This document shows, in pieces, positions 49,429-59,023 of a DNA stretch of 64,000 nt. Positions within the stretch are counted from its first letter, which is position 1. Each line of letters opens with the position of its first letter. The notes below the pieces were generated by a model. It had not been told where the DNA came from and did no database searches. It was given only the letters and a program-made list of their open reading frames with translations. The translations under genes and the position numbers were made by a program. The stretch is from Streptococcus suis (GTDB taxonomy: Bacteria > Bacillota > Bacilli > Lactobacillales > Streptococcaceae): the NCBI RefSeq assembly GCF_902702775.1, contig NZ_LR738724.1:1612001-1676000 (forward strand), written 5' to 3'.

Positions 49429-50082
49429 CTATTTTTGCTTACTTTGGAAACGCCATTCAAAGCGTTTCTGATCGTAAAATGGATACATCATTTGTAAAAG
49501 AGTGACGGCAAGTAGCCAACCGCCGATAATATCTGTCGGATAGTGAACCCCAATATAGATACGGGATACAGCTACCAGGATAGCAAGTAGAATCAACACG
49601 GCTTGTAGCACCAATCTAGCTATGCCTTTCTTCATCCTCTGGTGAACAATAATAACAACTGCTCCTGCAATCATCATAGTTGATGCAGTATGCCAGCTAG
49701 GAAATGAGTAACCGATGGTATCAATCAACCATTCAATACTTGGACGCGGACGTTGGTAGACATATTTCAGGGCTGTGGATGCCACACCCATCGCCGCAAA
49801 ACTAGCAAGTAGGAAATAAGCTTCTATCTTCCATTTTTTATAGTAGTAAAAGATAGCAGCTAGAACCAAGGTAATAGCTAAAATAATAACTGTATTTCCT
49901 AAAACAGTAATAGAGGTCCAAAATTGACTGGCTCCACTTGGTAAATTTCCACGAATGGCAGACTGGACAGTCGAGTCAAAACCTGCTAGGGTAGTAGGAT
50001 AAAATTTTACTACATAGCCCAATATCACAAAGGCCAGAGCAAAAAAAGATGCGTTTCGTAAATGGATTTGTTTATTCTTCAT
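49429..50082 (-). CDS. PAP2 superfamily membrane phosphatase
   Basis: 217 residues, six membrane helices. The three phosphatase motifs are KYVYQRPRPS, PSWHTAS (the usual PSGH varied to PSWH) and SRIYIGVHYPTDIIGG. Members of this group dephosphorylate undecaprenyl pyrophosphate (BcrC type) or lipid phosphates outside the membrane. The length and PSWH variant fit the streptococcal PAP2/PgpB group. No operon partner; it lies downstream of ribU on the same strand. Confidence 0.88.
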   Translation of the reverse strand: MKNKQIHLRNASFFALAFVILGYVVKFYPTTLAGFDSTVQSAIRGNLPSGASQFWTSITVLGNTVIILAITLVLAAIFYYYKKWKIEAYFLLASFAAMGVASTALKYVYQRPRPSIEWLIDTIGYSFPSWHTASTMMIAGAVVIIVHQRMKKGIARLVLQAVLILLAILVAVSRIYIGVHYPTDIIGGWLLAVTLLQMMYPFYDQKRFEWRFQSKQK

Positions 50083-50106
50083 ACAATATAGTTTACCTTA
50101 TAAAGG

Positions 50107-50664
50107 TTAAACTTTCTTTAAAATAGGTTGGGCTGCTTTGTAACAGATATAAAATATTGCTGAAAGCACAATCCCTTGTAAAAGATTAAAAGGAAGCACC
50201 ATCATCAAAAGATAGTTAGTCAGACCCAAGATTTCTTTAATATCAAAGTTTGCAAAGGCTGCATAGACAGGCACCGCATAAACGTAATTTAATACCAGCA
50301 TCACTGCTGTCGAACCAATTGTTGCAACAGCGGCTGCTTTTAAATAATTTTTTATCGCTTGGTCATTTTTCCAGAAATAAGCTACTGCTAAAATGAAAAC
50401 TGACATAGCTGCAATATTCATCGGTAAGCCAATAATTGTCGATGGTCCCTGATTATTTAAAATCAGTTTGAGAAAAGTTCGTACCAAAAGGATAGCAAAA
50501 CTAGACTTCATATCTAGAATAAGCAGACCAAATAAAATCGGTACGAGAGAAAAATCCACTTCCAAGAAACTGGCTGTTGGAATCAGCGGAAATTTCAAGT
50601 ACATGAGCAGAAAGGATACTGCTGAGAGAATGGCGATAATCGTCATTTTGCGTGTGTTTGTCAT
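50107..50664 (-). CDS. ribU: Riboflavin ECF transporter S component RibU
   Basis: 185 residues from the ATG at 50664 (TTGGAGGAA upstream), not the 50799 frame, which runs into the riboswitch. RibU features: ILSAVSFLLMYLKFPLIP and the flavin-binding loop ASFLEVDFSLVPILFG, then four more helices. It captures riboflavin and uses the shared ECF module. An FMN riboswitch directly upstream confirms the substrate class. Confidence 0.95.
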   Translation of the reverse strand: MTNTRKMTIIAILSAVSFLLMYLKFPLIPTASFLEVDFSLVPILFGLLILDMKSSFAILLVRTFLKLILNNQGPSTIIGLPMNIAAMSVFILAVAYFWKNDQAIKNYLKAAAVATIGSTAVMLVLNYVYAVPVYAAFANFDIKEILGLTNYLLMMVLPFNLLQGIVLSAIFYICYKAAQPILKKV

Positions 50665-50727
50665 AAGGTTCCTCCAATTTTTGAAAATTGAAGAAGCGTG
50701 GAAGAGTAGGCAAAAAGCCTCCACTTC

Positions 50728-50936
50728 GTCTTCTCCCATCCAGACTTTACTGTCGGTTGTGGAATTGCACCACATCAGCTTTCGCTCGCAGACTACCAAC
50801 GGACTATTTTGTTCTAATACTGCGTTAGCTCATCTCGACATACATTCAGTATAGTCTTCGATTCGCTGCCTAGTCTTAAAATAAGATAGCCACGTTTTAC
50901 ACTGCCGGTCGGGAATTGCACCCTGCCCTGAAGACT
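50728..50936 (-). ncRNA. FMN riboswitch (RFN element)
   Basis: Read on the minus strand: GTCTTCAGGGCAGGGTGCAA and TTCCCGACCGGC at the 5' side, then TGATGTGGTGCAATTCCAC, AACCGACAGT and GGATGGGAGAAGA at the 3' side, the conserved blocks of the RFN element closed by GTCTTC/GAAGAC. It lies between trmL and ribU. In the leader that follows, CAATTTTCAAAAATTG next to GGAGG could form a translation-blocking hairpin. Confidence 0.95.
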
Positions 50937-50988
50937 ATTTCATCATACCAAAAAAGCCTTGCATTTGCAAGAGCTTGGTAAGTTTTCA

Positions 50989-51534
50989 CTATTTTAACTT
51001 GTCCCCCTCATAGGTGTGAACCAAATCTAGACCAGCAAACTGTTGCTGCCGAAGAGCCTCATATACAATCATACACGCTGTATTAGAGACATTAAGACTA
51101 CGCACATGTTCATCGTTCATTGGAATACGGATAGCTTTCTCTGGATGTTCACGCATAAAATCTTCTGGCAAGCCCTTATCTTCACGGCCAAATAAGAAAT
51201 AATGAATGTTCCCATCATCATAGTCTTCATCCGAATAGGTTTTATCAGCAAATTTAGATACTAAGTGAACACGTCCTTGTTTGCTGGCATAATCCATAAA
51301 TTCTGCTAAATTGTCATAAAAGCGAACATCTAACTTATCCCAATAATCTAGTCCTGCACGTTTCATCTTACGGTCATCAATTGGAAATCCCATAGGCTTA
51401 ATGATATGGAGAGGACTATTGGTTGCAGCACAAGTTCGAGCAATATTGCCTGTATTCTGTGGAATCTGTGGTTCAAATAAGACAATGTGGTTTTTGGCTG
51501 TTTCTTCTATATACTCTAATGTTTCAATATTCAT
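50989..51534 (-). CDS. trmL: tRNA (cytidine/uridine-34 2'-O)-methyltransferase TrmL
   Basis: 181 residues of the SPOUT family: N-terminal [22 protein letters not shown], the knot motifs [13 protein letters not shown] and [19 protein letters not shown]. It methylates the ribose of the wobble base in leucine tRNAs. It begins [20 protein letters not shown], 15 residues longer than the E. coli protein; GAGAGG lies upstream of this ATG. It is a single gene, separated from ribU by the riboswitch. Confidence 0.93.
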   Translation of the reverse strand: MNIETLEYIEETAKNHIVLFEPQIPQNTGNIARTCAATNSPLHIIKPMGFPIDDRKMKRAGLDYWDKLDVRFYDNLAEFMDYASKQGRVHLVSKFADKTYSDEDYDDGNIHYFLFGREDKGLPEDFMREHPEKAIRIPMNDEHVRSLNVSNTACMIVYEALRQQQFAGLDLVHTYEGDKLK

Positions 51535-51568
51535 AAGGACCTCTCTGGTGACATTTCACTAAATACGA

Positions 51569-51662
51569 ATACCCTTCGAAAATCAAATCCAAACCATGTC
51601 AGCTTCATTTTGCCGTATACCATGCTTGTTTTCTAGTTTCTTTTTTTGATTTTCATTGAGTA
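51569..51662. repeat. Short BOX-like repeat, opposite orientation
   Basis: 94 bp with ends ATACCCTTCGAAAATC (51569-51584) and GATTTTCATTGAGTA (51648-51662), the reverse arrangement of the element at 45155-45308. The interior AAACCATGTCAGCTTCATTT resembles boxA of pneumococcal BOX. It is degenerate and lacks a boxB unit. Confidence 0.65.
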
Positions 51663-51873
51663 AAAAGACTCGATTGTCTCCTATGGCAAGAAAGACAAAA
51701 AAATAGCCACACTGCCCGGAGTCAAGCTCAGCAAACAGCATGGTGAATGATGATTCATTCACTTAACTCACAACAGGTTTGAGTTAAATCAATGAAATCG
51801 TGATACTATTGTAGCTTAAAGAAGGCTGAAAATCAAGAGTTTTGCCCCATTTTTTTCAAATTTTCATAGAAAA
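51663..51873. other. Intergenic sequence without gene
   Basis: Between the BOX-like repeat and the oligopeptide-binding protein gene. GAATGATGATTCATTC (51743-51758) is an inverted repeat and AACTCA/TGAGTT (51767-51787) another. No ORF with a ribosome-binding site. Confidence 0.4.
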
Positions 51874-51875
51874 TG

Positions 51876-51900
51876 AAAAAGGAGAGCAAATAAACTCCCC
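51876..51900 (-). terminator. Terminator after the oligopeptide-binding protein gene
   Basis: GGGGAG...CTCTCC (one G-U pair) followed by TTTTT on the minus strand. Confidence 0.7.
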
Positions 51901-51910
51901 TTTCTTACAT

Positions 51911-53686
51911 TTATTCTGCTGCAATCCCTTTTTCCGCAGTCAACTCAAGATTTTCATGGCCTGATTTACTGTCCGAACCGATATAAACGTCGTAATATTT
52001 AACGCGTTTGTTAACGGCAGTAATACTTTCACGTTCAAAGGTTGGAATTGCAAAGGCTTGTTCGAATGCATATTCTTGCCAAGCTTTGTAATTTTCAATA
52101 TTTTTCTGTTCGTCAAATGACTCAGCAGAGGTAATTTTATTTAAAAGTGCTGTGTTTTCATCTGAAACGAAGCGAGTATAGTTGTACATCGCTTCAGGTC
52201 CCCACAATGATGTCGGGTCTGGATCTAGGCCAGCAATCCAAGCAGCAAGATAGACGTCAATCCCCTCATCATCGGCAGCAATTGATTCATAGAAAGTATT
52301 GTACTCAATGGTTCTTCCTGTATAGAGTTCCACATTCAAACCAATTTCTTTCCACCATGTAAGGTATTGCTGTACCATGGTTTCTTGCGTTTCGGTTGAT
52401 TTCTGTGCTGCAACACTGATGGTAAGTGGTTTTCCATCAGCATCTTCACGCATACCGTCTCCATCAACATCTTTATATCCTGCCTCATCGAGAAGTTTCT
52501 TAGCCTTTTCAGGATCATAACTATAGCCAGCTAGTTCTGAATCGTGAACATCTCCAAAGAAAGAGATAATTAGTGAGTTTGTCGGGTGATACAAGCCGTT
52601 ATATAATTTCTCTCCAATCACCGCATTGTCCAACGCATATCCCATTGCTTGACGCAATTTAACATTATTCATCTTAGCATTAGGATTGGTCACATTTTTA
52701 CCGCTGGTCTCATCGTACTTACCAAGATTGAAGCCAATATAATTGTAAATACCATCCAGACTACCTAGCAAAGTAATATTTGATAAGTCCTTATAAGATT
52801 CGTACTGGTCTGTTGGCATATCAGCAATATCATAATTGCCTGCTCTCATTTCTGCAACAATCGTATCTGGTGAAACAATATCAATCCTGTAACTATCTAG
52901 CTTAACTTTCCCTTTAAAGTAGTACTCATTTGGTACATAGGTCACCGACTCGCCATTGACAATTTCCTTGACCTTATAAGGGCCCATACCGACAACTTTT
53001 GCCGTACGAGAATACTCACTTGATTCCCAATCTTTGACTGCAATGTCTTTAAAAATGTGTTTCGGCATGACTAAATAAGGTACTCCCCCACCAGCATACA
53101 TCATGGATGGAGACATGTCTTTCACTGAGAGAACTACCGTATAGTCATCAACCTTCTTAACGCCTGAAATTTCACTTGCTGTTCCAGCCTGAAATTCTTC
53201 AAAACCAATGATATTTGTATAGGTAGTGTCTGCACGAACCCCTGTATAGTCTGGACTAGCTAGTTGTTCGATTGTGAAAATATAATCATCGATGGTGAAG
53301 CCTTGCCCATCGGACCACTTATAGTCCTTGCCTGTCAAACTAACGGTAACTGTCTTTGCGTCTACATCAAACTCTGCCTTAGCAAGACCTGAATCGTCTA
53401 ACTTACGAGCTGAATCATATCCAAACATAGAAATATCAACCATGTCTGCAAAGGTTGAGTCTACCGCCGTTTGCGATAATTCATCAATTAAGATACCGGT
53501 CGAAGGTGCCGAAGCTACCAAGGCATATTTGAGACTCCCGCCTTCGATAGTTTGTCCTTCGTTTGTCACTTCTGAGTTAAATGTCAGAGCAACATCGCTC
53601 GTCTTTTCTTTAGTTTGACAAGCTGTTAACGCTGCAATAGAAAGCAGACCGATACCAGTTAAAGCGATGTTTTTCATTCTTTTCAT
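51911..53686 (-). CDS. Oligopeptide ABC transporter substrate-binding lipoprotein (OppA family)
   Basis: 591 residues from the ATG at 53686, with GGGGTAGAG upstream; the frame reaching 53782 is not used. Lipoprotein signal ending LTAC (Cys about 22), then a family-5 solute-binding protein: RKLDDSGLAKAEFD, GQGFTIDDYIFTIEQL, YLVMPKHIF, LRQAMGYALDNAVIGEKLYN and GLDPDPTSLWGPEAMYNYTR. It binds peptides at the surface. No permease or ATPase is beside it, so it probably feeds a shared Opp/Ami system, like the Ali proteins of pneumococcus. Confidence 0.9.
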   Translation of the reverse strand: MKRMKNIALTGIGLLSIAALTACQTKEKTSDVALTFNSEVTNEGQTIEGGSLKYALVASAPSTGILIDELSQTAVDSTFADMVDISMFGYDSARKLDDSGLAKAEFDVDAKTVTVSLTGKDYKWSDGQGFTIDDYIFTIEQLASPDYTGVRADTTYTNIIGFEEFQAGTASEISGVKKVDDYTVVLSVKDMSPSMMYAGGGVPYLVMPKHIFKDIAVKDWESSEYSRTAKVVGMGPYKVKEIVNGESVTYVPNEYYFKGKVKLDSYRIDIVSPDTIVAEMRAGNYDIADMPTDQYESYKDLSNITLLGSLDGIYNYIGFNLGKYDETSGKNVTNPNAKMNNVKLRQAMGYALDNAVIGEKLYNGLYHPTNSLIISFFGDVHDSELAGYSYDPEKAKKLLDEAGYKDVDGDGMREDADGKPLTISVAAQKSTETQETMVQQYLTWWKEIGLNVELYTGRTIEYNTFYESIAADDEGIDVYLAAWIAGLDPDPTSLWGPEAMYNYTRFVSDENTALLNKITSAESFDEQKNIENYKAWQEYAFEQAFAIPTFERESITAVNKRVKYYDVYIGSDSKSGHENLELTAEKGIAAE

Positions 53687-53714
53687 ATCTCTACCCCATT
53701 TATTTATTTTGAAT

Positions 53715-53744
53715 AGTATAGCACGATTTAGCATAAATATGCAA
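53715..53744 (-). promoter_or_regulatory. Promoter of the oligopeptide-binding protein gene
   Basis: Minus strand TTGCAT (53744-53739), 18-nt spacer, TATACT (53720-53715), extended by TGC. Confidence 0.6.
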
Positions 53745-54090
53745 CTATCTGACCAACAATATTCGCCTTTGAGTACTCTCACTTTCTTCCATTCTAACTA
53801 AAAATGATCAGGTATGAAGGTCAAGGCAAACTCCCCTCATACCTACTGCTTCTTAGTTTTTAATGATAATCCACTAAGCCCAAGACTCAATGAACTCGGA
53901 TAAGTATAGTATAGTCTTGTCGGTAACAAAAAGGAGAGTCATTTGGTTTATCTTTGATTACTTTGTTAAATGGCAGACTGTACTTCACGATTGCTACCTA
54001 GTATCGTAAGTACAATGTTCAGCCTTCAGAGGCTCCCAAACCTTTTGAGAGAGTACTAAAGGCAACCTAAAAACCTATATTTATACAGAA
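53745..54090. other. Intergenic region, no gene recognised
   Basis: About 350 bp between the oligopeptide-binding protein gene and yidD. It contains AGGTATGA/TCATACCT (53810-53845 region) as a widely spaced inverted repeat and ATAGTATAGTC near 53908, but no ORF with a Shine-Dalgarno site and no recognised RNA. It may be decayed sequence or hold a small RNA. Confidence 0.4.
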
Positions 54091-54112
54091 CAAAAAGTAG
54101 GTTGCCCTACTT
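54091..54112 (-). terminator. Terminator of the murI-to-yidD operon
   Basis: AAGTAGG-GCAA-CCTACTT followed by TTTG on the minus strand; overlaps the yidD stop codon. Confidence 0.8.
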
Positions 54113-54346
54113 CTGCCTATTTCTTTTCAGACTAAACCTGTCCGGCACAGGATCTTCCCCACCTTCCACAAAGGGATGACAGCGACCAATTCGAGCCAAC
54201 CCCATCAAAAAGCCCTTGAGTCCATGTTTTTGTAAGGCCTCGATCATATAAGCCGAACAAGTCGGACGGTAACGACAAGAGGGGGGAAAAAGAGGAGAAA
54301 TAAATTTCTGATAGAATCGGACCAAGCCGATCAAGAGTCTAGTCAT
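54107..54346 (-). CDS. yidD: Membrane protein insertion efficiency factor YidD
   Basis: 79 residues. The YidD pattern is complete: [24 protein letters not shown] (in part; two Cys and several Arg) and [15 protein letters not shown]. It assists YidC-dependent membrane protein insertion at the membrane's inner face. Last gene of a long operon; it overlaps rluB by one base (TAATG). Confidence 0.95.
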   Translation of the reverse strand: MTRLLIGLVRFYQKFISPLFPPSCRYRPTCSAYMIEALQKHGLKGFLMGLARIGRCHPFVEGGEDPVPDRFSLKRNRQK

Positions 54347-55077
54347 TATTTTTTAACTGGCTTAGTAACAGCCAGGGTATGTAGCTTACTGATGTCTTTC
54401 TTGTTGAGCTTGCGGTATTCTCCTGGACGTAGGCCGGTCAAGTCAAGATTACCAAAGCGAGTACGAGACAGCTTATCTACCTGCAAGCCGACAGCCTCAA
54501 ACATCTTCTTAACCTGGTGGTTTCGACCTTCATGGATTGTTAATTCTACAACTGAGCGGTTCTTAACAGGGTCCACCTTGATAATCTCATACACCGCAGG
54601 CTTGGTCTTTTTGCCATCAATGACAACACCACGGGTCAAGGGACGCAAGACTTCCTTGTTGGCAACCCCTTTGACACGCGCCAAGTAAACCTTATCAATC
54701 TCGTTACGTGGGTGAATCATCTCATCTGTAAAATCACCGTCATTGGTCAAAATCAAAACCCCAGATGTATCCCAGTCCAAACGACCAACAGGATAAATCC
54801 GCTCCTTAACTGTTGGCAACAAGTCCACAACCGTCTTTCTTCCCTTGTCGTCTGACACACTAGAAATAACACCTCGTGGTTTATTGAGGAGATAGTAGAC
54901 CTTCTCTTCGTTATAAATTGGTTGTCCCTCAACCTCTACCTTATCACCCGATTTGATAACTGTCCCTAGCTCACGAACAACCTGACCATTTACAGTAACT
55001 AGTCCTTGTTTGATTAGTTCTTCTGCCTTACGACGACTGGCAACTCCAGCATGGGCAATGTATTTATTAATTCTCAT
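54346..55077 (-). CDS. rluB: Pseudouridine synthase RluB-like (23S rRNA U2605)
   Basis: 243 residues. N-terminal S4 RNA-binding domain ([21 protein letters not shown]) and a RsuA-type catalytic domain with the active Asp in [18 protein letters not shown]. It converts a uridine of 23S rRNA to pseudouridine; the exact site is by family analogy. It overlaps scpB by 11 nt. Position between scpB and yidD is conserved in streptococci. Confidence 0.93.
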   Translation of the reverse strand: MRINKYIAHAGVASRRKAEELIKQGLVTVNGQVVRELGTVIKSGDKVEVEGQPIYNEEKVYYLLNKPRGVISSVSDDKGRKTVVDLLPTVKERIYPVGRLDWDTSGVLILTNDGDFTDEMIHPRNEIDKVYLARVKGVANKEVLRPLTRGVVIDGKKTKPAVYEIIKVDPVKNRSVVELTIHEGRNHQVKKMFEAVGLQVDKLSRTRFGNLDLTGLRPGEYRKLNKKDISKLHTLAVTKPVKK

Positions 55078-55642
55078 TTTCTAACTCATTTCTTTCTACG
55101 AATAGCTCTGTTTCTTCTTGAATCAAATCTATTTCAGACACATCAGGCAATTCTTCTAGACTATTAATTCCCATGTAATCCAGGAAATAATCCGTCGTCA
55201 CATAGAGATTTGGTCTACCAAGAACCTCTTTCTTACCGTTCTCACGAATGAGGTCAAAGGCCTGCAACTTACTGATGGCACCGCTGGAATTGACCCCACG
55301 AATATCATCAACTTCAATCCGAGTAATGGGTTGCTTATAGGCTACGATTGATAAGGTTTCCAAAAGAGCCCGTGACATAGTCTGATTGATTGGTGTTTTG
55401 GCATAGATTCGCAAAAGATTTGCATATTCTTTTTTAGTAACCAACTTGTAGCGGTTGGAGGATTCTAAGATGGCTAAGCCTGAGGCTTTGTCTGCCATAT
55501 ATTTCTCACTAAGTTTCTCTAACTGCTGGCTGACAGCTGTCGGCTGCATTTCCAACATCTCTGCCAAATTTCGTAACGTCAAGCCATCCTCACCTGCCAC
55601 AAAGAGCAGGACTTCGATTTCAGCTAAGCGATTCATCTTCAC
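55067..55642 (-). CDS. scpB: Segregation and condensation protein B
   Basis: 191 residues, standard. Two winged-helix domains, with [20 protein letters not shown] at the N terminus and the signature [21 protein letters not shown]. With ScpA and SMC it forms the condensin that organises the chromosome. It overlaps scpA by 23 nt and rluB by 11 nt. Confidence 0.97.
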   Translation of the reverse strand: MKMNRLAEIEVLLFVAGEDGLTLRNLAEMLEMQPTAVSQQLEKLSEKYMADKASGLAILESSNRYKLVTKKEYANLLRIYAKTPINQTMSRALLETLSIVAYKQPITRIEVDDIRGVNSSGAISKLQAFDLIRENGKKEVLGRPNLYVTTDYFLDYMGINSLEELPDVSEIDLIQEETELFVERNELENEN

Positions 55643-56339
55643 TCCTTACTAGATAAATATCTCCAAAAGTCTCTGTCTGTTCCAAGACGATTTCATGAAC
55701 CTTGACCAATTCCAAAGTCGCAAGGAAGATCGTAATCATTTCATTGACATCTTGACTTTCTTGAAAAAGCTGACGGAGTTCAAGGCGTGGACCAGTCTCG
55801 AAACGACTGCGAACAAAGTCCATCATGTCTTCGATTTTATATTCATCACGGGCAATGGTCGTATGAGACTGACGGAGGCTTGCCTGTTTTTCAGCCATTA
55901 CTTTAGAAAAAGCTAGGAAAATGTCAATGACGGTCTTATCCTTGGCTAATTGTACATCATCATAAATCAAATCTAATTTAGGTTTTGAAAAATAGTTCGC
56001 CCGTTCATCATGTTGCTCCCCTAATTTCTCACTAAGAAGCTTGAACTTGCGGTATTCTTCCAACTGGTCCAAGAGGTCCATTTCAGGATCATCTTCGGGA
56101 TCAATTTGCTCAACAACCTTCGGTAATAACCGACGACTTTTGATGACCATCAATTGACTAGCCATGAGCATATATTCTCCCGCTACCTCTAAACGCATGG
56201 CTTGCAAGGTAGCAATGTAGGCTAAATATTGCTCGATAACCTCTGTAATCGGAACCTCGTAAATATCTACTTGATACTTGGACACCAGGTGTAGCAGGAG
56301 ATCAAGTGGCCCTTCAAAATCTTTTAATTTTATATCCAT
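55620..56339 (-). CDS. scpA: Segregation and condensation protein A
   Basis: 239 residues, a kleisin. The N terminus [20 protein letters not shown] is typical and the C-terminal winged helix ([20 protein letters not shown]) binds the SMC head. It bridges SMC heads and recruits ScpB. It overlaps scpB downstream and shares one base with the XerD-like gene upstream. Confidence 0.97.
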   Translation of the reverse strand: MDIKLKDFEGPLDLLLHLVSKYQVDIYEVPITEVIEQYLAYIATLQAMRLEVAGEYMLMASQLMVIKSRRLLPKVVEQIDPEDDPEMDLLDQLEEYRKFKLLSEKLGEQHDERANYFSKPKLDLIYDDVQLAKDKTVIDIFLAFSKVMAEKQASLRQSHTTIARDEYKIEDMMDFVRSRFETGPRLELRQLFQESQDVNEMITIFLATLELVKVHEIVLEQTETFGDIYLVRSEDESLS

Positions 56340-57070
56340 TATCTAAATTTTTCCAAACTCATGCTTGTTTTCAGTCCCAACTGCTTGGCGATTTGGTCCA
56401 AGGATTTTCCTTCGTCTATCTGTTTTAGAATATACTGTTCTCGTAATTTTTGGGCTGTCCAATCAGGCTTGCCAATGGACTGGACAAATTCTGTCAGACG
56501 ATTAAAGAACCATTGACGAGAATAGGTCTGTCCCTTCTTATCGAAGACATAGCTTCCAGACAGATGAGGCTCCATATAGGGTATCACTTCCTTGGGCAGA
56601 CTGAGCACGCGCTTAGTCGTCCCTTTCTCAACTGTCAGAACTTGAAAATCCAGATTGACCTGCTGACTAGTCAGCTCTGCTATTTCACTAGGAGTCAGCC
56701 CTAGTAAGGCAATCAAAAGAGCAATCAGTTGCCCATCAAGCCAAGGACTTTCTTGAAAGAGGAGAGTTAAATCCTCACGCTCCAGCTTCTTTTTGACGCT
56801 GGCTGGACCTGACATCGTTTGCAATTTATAAAAACGATCCAGGAGATTATTTTCATAAAGAAAGTAGAGAAATTGATTGACCGCTGACATTTTTCTTTTC
56901 TGAGCAGCAGGTTTCAAGTCTAGAAGAGACTGCTGATAGACCAAAAGAGACTGTTGGCTAATCTCCCCCTTTGTTACTGTCACAAATTGCTGCAGGTCAT
57001 AGGTATAGGACTTTTGGCTGTTGACACTGACCTTTTTGCTCTGGATAAAAGATTCAATCGCCTGCTTCAT
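56339..57070 (-). CDS. XerD-like tyrosine recombinase homologue lacking catalytic residues
   Basis: 243 residues with the two-domain tyrosine-recombinase layout: an N-terminal SAM-like DNA-binding domain (about 1-85) and a C-terminal domain. The active-site pattern R-K-H-R-H-Y is eroded: Arg I is Thr in [12 protein letters not shown], the HxxR box reads AQKLREQ, LGH reads LGL, and the nucleophile Tyr is Phe in SLEKFR at the very end. So it cannot cut DNA in the normal way. Streptococcal proteins of this type are annotated as not acting at the dif site. It sits directly before scpA, suggesting a structural role near chromosome segregation. Confidence 0.9.
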   Translation of the reverse strand: MKQAIESFIQSKKVSVNSQKSYTYDLQQFVTVTKGEISQQSLLVYQQSLLDLKPAAQKRKMSAVNQFLYFLYENNLLDRFYKLQTMSGPASVKKKLEREDLTLLFQESPWLDGQLIALLIALLGLTPSEIAELTSQQVNLDFQVLTVEKGTTKRVLSLPKEVIPYMEPHLSGSYVFDKKGQTYSRQWFFNRLTEFVQSIGKPDWTAQKLREQYILKQIDEGKSLDQIAKQLGLKTSMSLEKFR

Positions 57071-57525
57071 TTCTTGCCTTCTTTTGATGCTAGGGGGAAA
57101 TTATGCAAGAGAGCATTGATTGCCTTTAAGATGGATTTTCGTGTAATGATTCCCATAAATTCTCTATTTTCCCCAAGAACGGGTAAGAAAGATTGATCTA
57201 CTAGCTTGCGCATCACTTCTGTCAAATCATAATCCAGACCAACAGTCTCTTCATCTGTCTTTACAATCACAGAAATATCTCTGTTTAACTCATCATCCGA
57301 TAGTTCATTTTCAGCTTGATATTTAATGATTTCCGTCAAGCCGATGGTGCCGAAGAAACGACCGTCTTCTGTTACCACAGGTACGCGTGAATAGGTCATG
57401 TGACTGAGTAACAGTTTCGCATGGTCAATATTATGCGTATCAATAATTACTGCCAATTTATCCGCTGGTGTCAAGAAAGTTTCTTCCTGGTCCAATAAAA
57501 AGGCTTCAAATTCTCTTGCAATCAT
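57067..57525 (-). CDS. cbpB: CBS-pair protein, CbpB-like (probable c-di-AMP-binding)
   Basis: 152 residues made of two CBS domains (FLTPADKLAVIIDTHNIDHAK with YSRVPVVTEDGRFFGTIGLT, and LTEVMRKLVDQSFLPVLGEN with MGIITRKSILKAI). Homologues (DarB/CbpB) bind cyclic di-AMP and link it to the stringent response. Ligand is inferred. It overlaps both neighbours (ATGA at each end). Confidence 0.85.
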   Translation of the reverse strand: MIAREFEAFLLDQEETFLTPADKLAVIIDTHNIDHAKLLLSHMTYSRVPVVTEDGRFFGTIGLTEIIKYQAENELSDDELNRDISVIVKTDEETVGLDYDLTEVMRKLVDQSFLPVLGENREFMGIITRKSILKAINALLHNFPLASKEGKK

Positions 57526-58049
57526 CTTGAAATATCCTTTGTCAATGCTGGGTAAAGTTGGTGCTGTCGATTGTAGTAATCCACATGGAAGTGATCGTCA
57601 TAGATGGTCACAAGAGCATAGAGACATTCTCTGACCAGACCACGAGGTTGACTAACGGAGCCAGGATTGAGGAAGAGGGTCTTGCCACGCACTTCGGCAT
57701 CTGGCACATGTAAATGCCCATATAAACAAATGTCCGCATCCACTTCCTGGGCCCAATAATCCAACCGTTGCCAGCCGTAATTAATGCCATAAAGATGACC
57801 ATGAGTCTGGGCGATAGTCACACCATCCAATTGAGTAATGAGCTGGTCAGGGTAACCACCAAAATAGTCGCAGTTCCCATTGACCACTTGAATGCCCTCC
57901 CAGAGACTATCTTGACTATCTAGCTCTGAATCGCCATTGTGAAAGATGGCATCGATCTTCCCAAGATAATGATGTTTAATATCCTCTACAATCTGTCTAT
58001 CCCCATGAGAGTCGCTCATGACTAGGATTGTTTTGCTTGCTCCTGCCAT
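57522..58049 (-). CDS. YfcE/MJ0936-type metallophosphoesterase
   Basis: 175 residues. Metal-binding motifs are [22 protein letters not shown] and GHLHVPD, the calcineurin-like pattern of small phosphodiesterases. The start at 58049 lies inside the rdgB 3' end (28 nt overlap) and has GAGGC upstream. Substrate unknown; E. coli YfcE acts on generic phosphodiesters. Confidence 0.9.
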   Translation of the reverse strand: MAGASKTILVMSDSHGDRQIVEDIKHHYLGKIDAIFHNGDSELDSQDSLWEGIQVVNGNCDYFGGYPDQLITQLDGVTIAQTHGHLYGINYGWQRLDYWAQEVDADICLYGHLHVPDAEVRGKTLFLNPGSVSQPRGLVRECLYALVTIYDDHFHVDYYNRQHQLYPALTKDISR

Positions 58050-59023
58050 ACTGGAAATGCCTCCACTAATTTTTCTAGTGCTTGTGCACGGTGGGAAATC
58101 TTATTTTTTTCTTCTAGGGTCAATTCTGCCGAAGTCTTACCTGTTTCGCCTACGAGGAAAAGTGGATCATATCCAAACCCATTTTCCCCACGGAGTTCCA
58201 TACCGATAAAGCCTTCCCAGTCCGCTTCGACCACCAAACTCTCACGATTTGGAGCAGCCATGACCAGAGTACAATGGAATTGTGCCGAACGATTTTTCAA
58301 GTCGAAGACCATGGCCAACTCGTGCAAGAGCTTGGCATTATTGAGCTCATCTGTGGCATCTGGACCTGAAAAACGTGCAGACCAAACTCCTGGTAAACCA
58401 CCTAAAGCATCAACCTTCAAACCCGAATCATCTGCCAAGACCATCTTGCCTGTCAGCTCTGCTATGGTTTCAGCCTTGAGCCGTGCATTTTCCTCAAAGG
58501 TCATACCTGTTTCTGCTACATCTGGCAGGTCAGGATAATTGTTGAGGTTCTCGACCTGGTAGCCAAAACGCTCAAAAAACTTGCGAAATTCCTTGGTCTT
58601 ACCTTCATTTTTAGTGGCAATCAAGATGGTATCTCCCACGCTTGCCAACCCCTTGTCTTGACCGAAGAAATCTGCCGTGCTAACCCCTGCTTGGGGCAGA
58701 TGAACCAAGAGAAGCTTGTCATTTTCTGTTACCAGAATAGCTCCTTGGTGTTGAAGAACCTGCAAGTCACGACCTGTTTCTGTCTTGATGATTTCCACTA
58801 TAAAGCGAAAAAGCTGGAAATCAGATTGTTTCCTTACGATTGTCACATCATAGCCCGAAAGAACATCATTATCAGTTGGAGGGTTTAGGCGAGTCAAAAG
58901 CCTATTGAGGTAAAAATGTTCTTCATCACTCACATTTCCAATACCAGCAATCGAGTTAAAACCCTCCCACTTTCCGATAAACCAATTGTGTTCATCTCTG
59001 TACTCGTAAATCTTGTCTGTCAT
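58022..59023 (-). CDS. rdgB: XTP/dITP diphosphatase with streptococcal N-terminal extension
   Basis: 333 residues; the Ham1/RdgB domain fills only about 130-325 ([44 protein letters not shown]). The first ~125 residues ([40 protein letters not shown]) form an extra domain that I do not recognise, seen in streptococcal orthologues. The enzyme removes non-canonical purine triphosphates such as XTP and dITP. It overlaps murI by 4 nt. Confidence 0.9.
   Translation of the reverse strand: MTDKIYEYRDEHNWFIGKWEGFNSIAGIGNVSDEEHFYLNRLLTRLNPPTDNDVLSGYDVTIVRKQSDFQLFRFIVEIIKTETGRDLQVLQHQGAILVTENDKLLLVHLPQAGVSTADFFGQDKGLASVGDTILIATKNEGKTKEFRKFFERFGYQVENLNNYPDLPDVAETGMTFEENARLKAETIAELTGKMVLADDSGLKVDALGGLPGVWSARFSGPDATDELNNAKLLHELAMVFDLKNRSAQFHCTLVMAAPNRESLVVEADWEGFIGMELRGENGFGYDPLFLVGETGKTSAELTLEEKNKISHRAQALEKLVEAFPVWQEQAKQS

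Noticed and set aside
50665..50799. Extended ribU frame
   Set aside because: The extra codons run into the FMN riboswitch; the ATG at 50664 has a strong Shine-Dalgarno.
51564..51571. Perfect com-box TACGAATA on the plus strand
   Set aside because: It overlaps the end of a BOX-like repeat and there is no gene with a start or ribosome-binding site downstream on that strand.
53745..54090. Possible small RNA or remnant gene between the peptide-binding protein and yidD
   Set aside because: Only weak inverted repeats are visible, with no promoter-terminator pair that defines a transcript.
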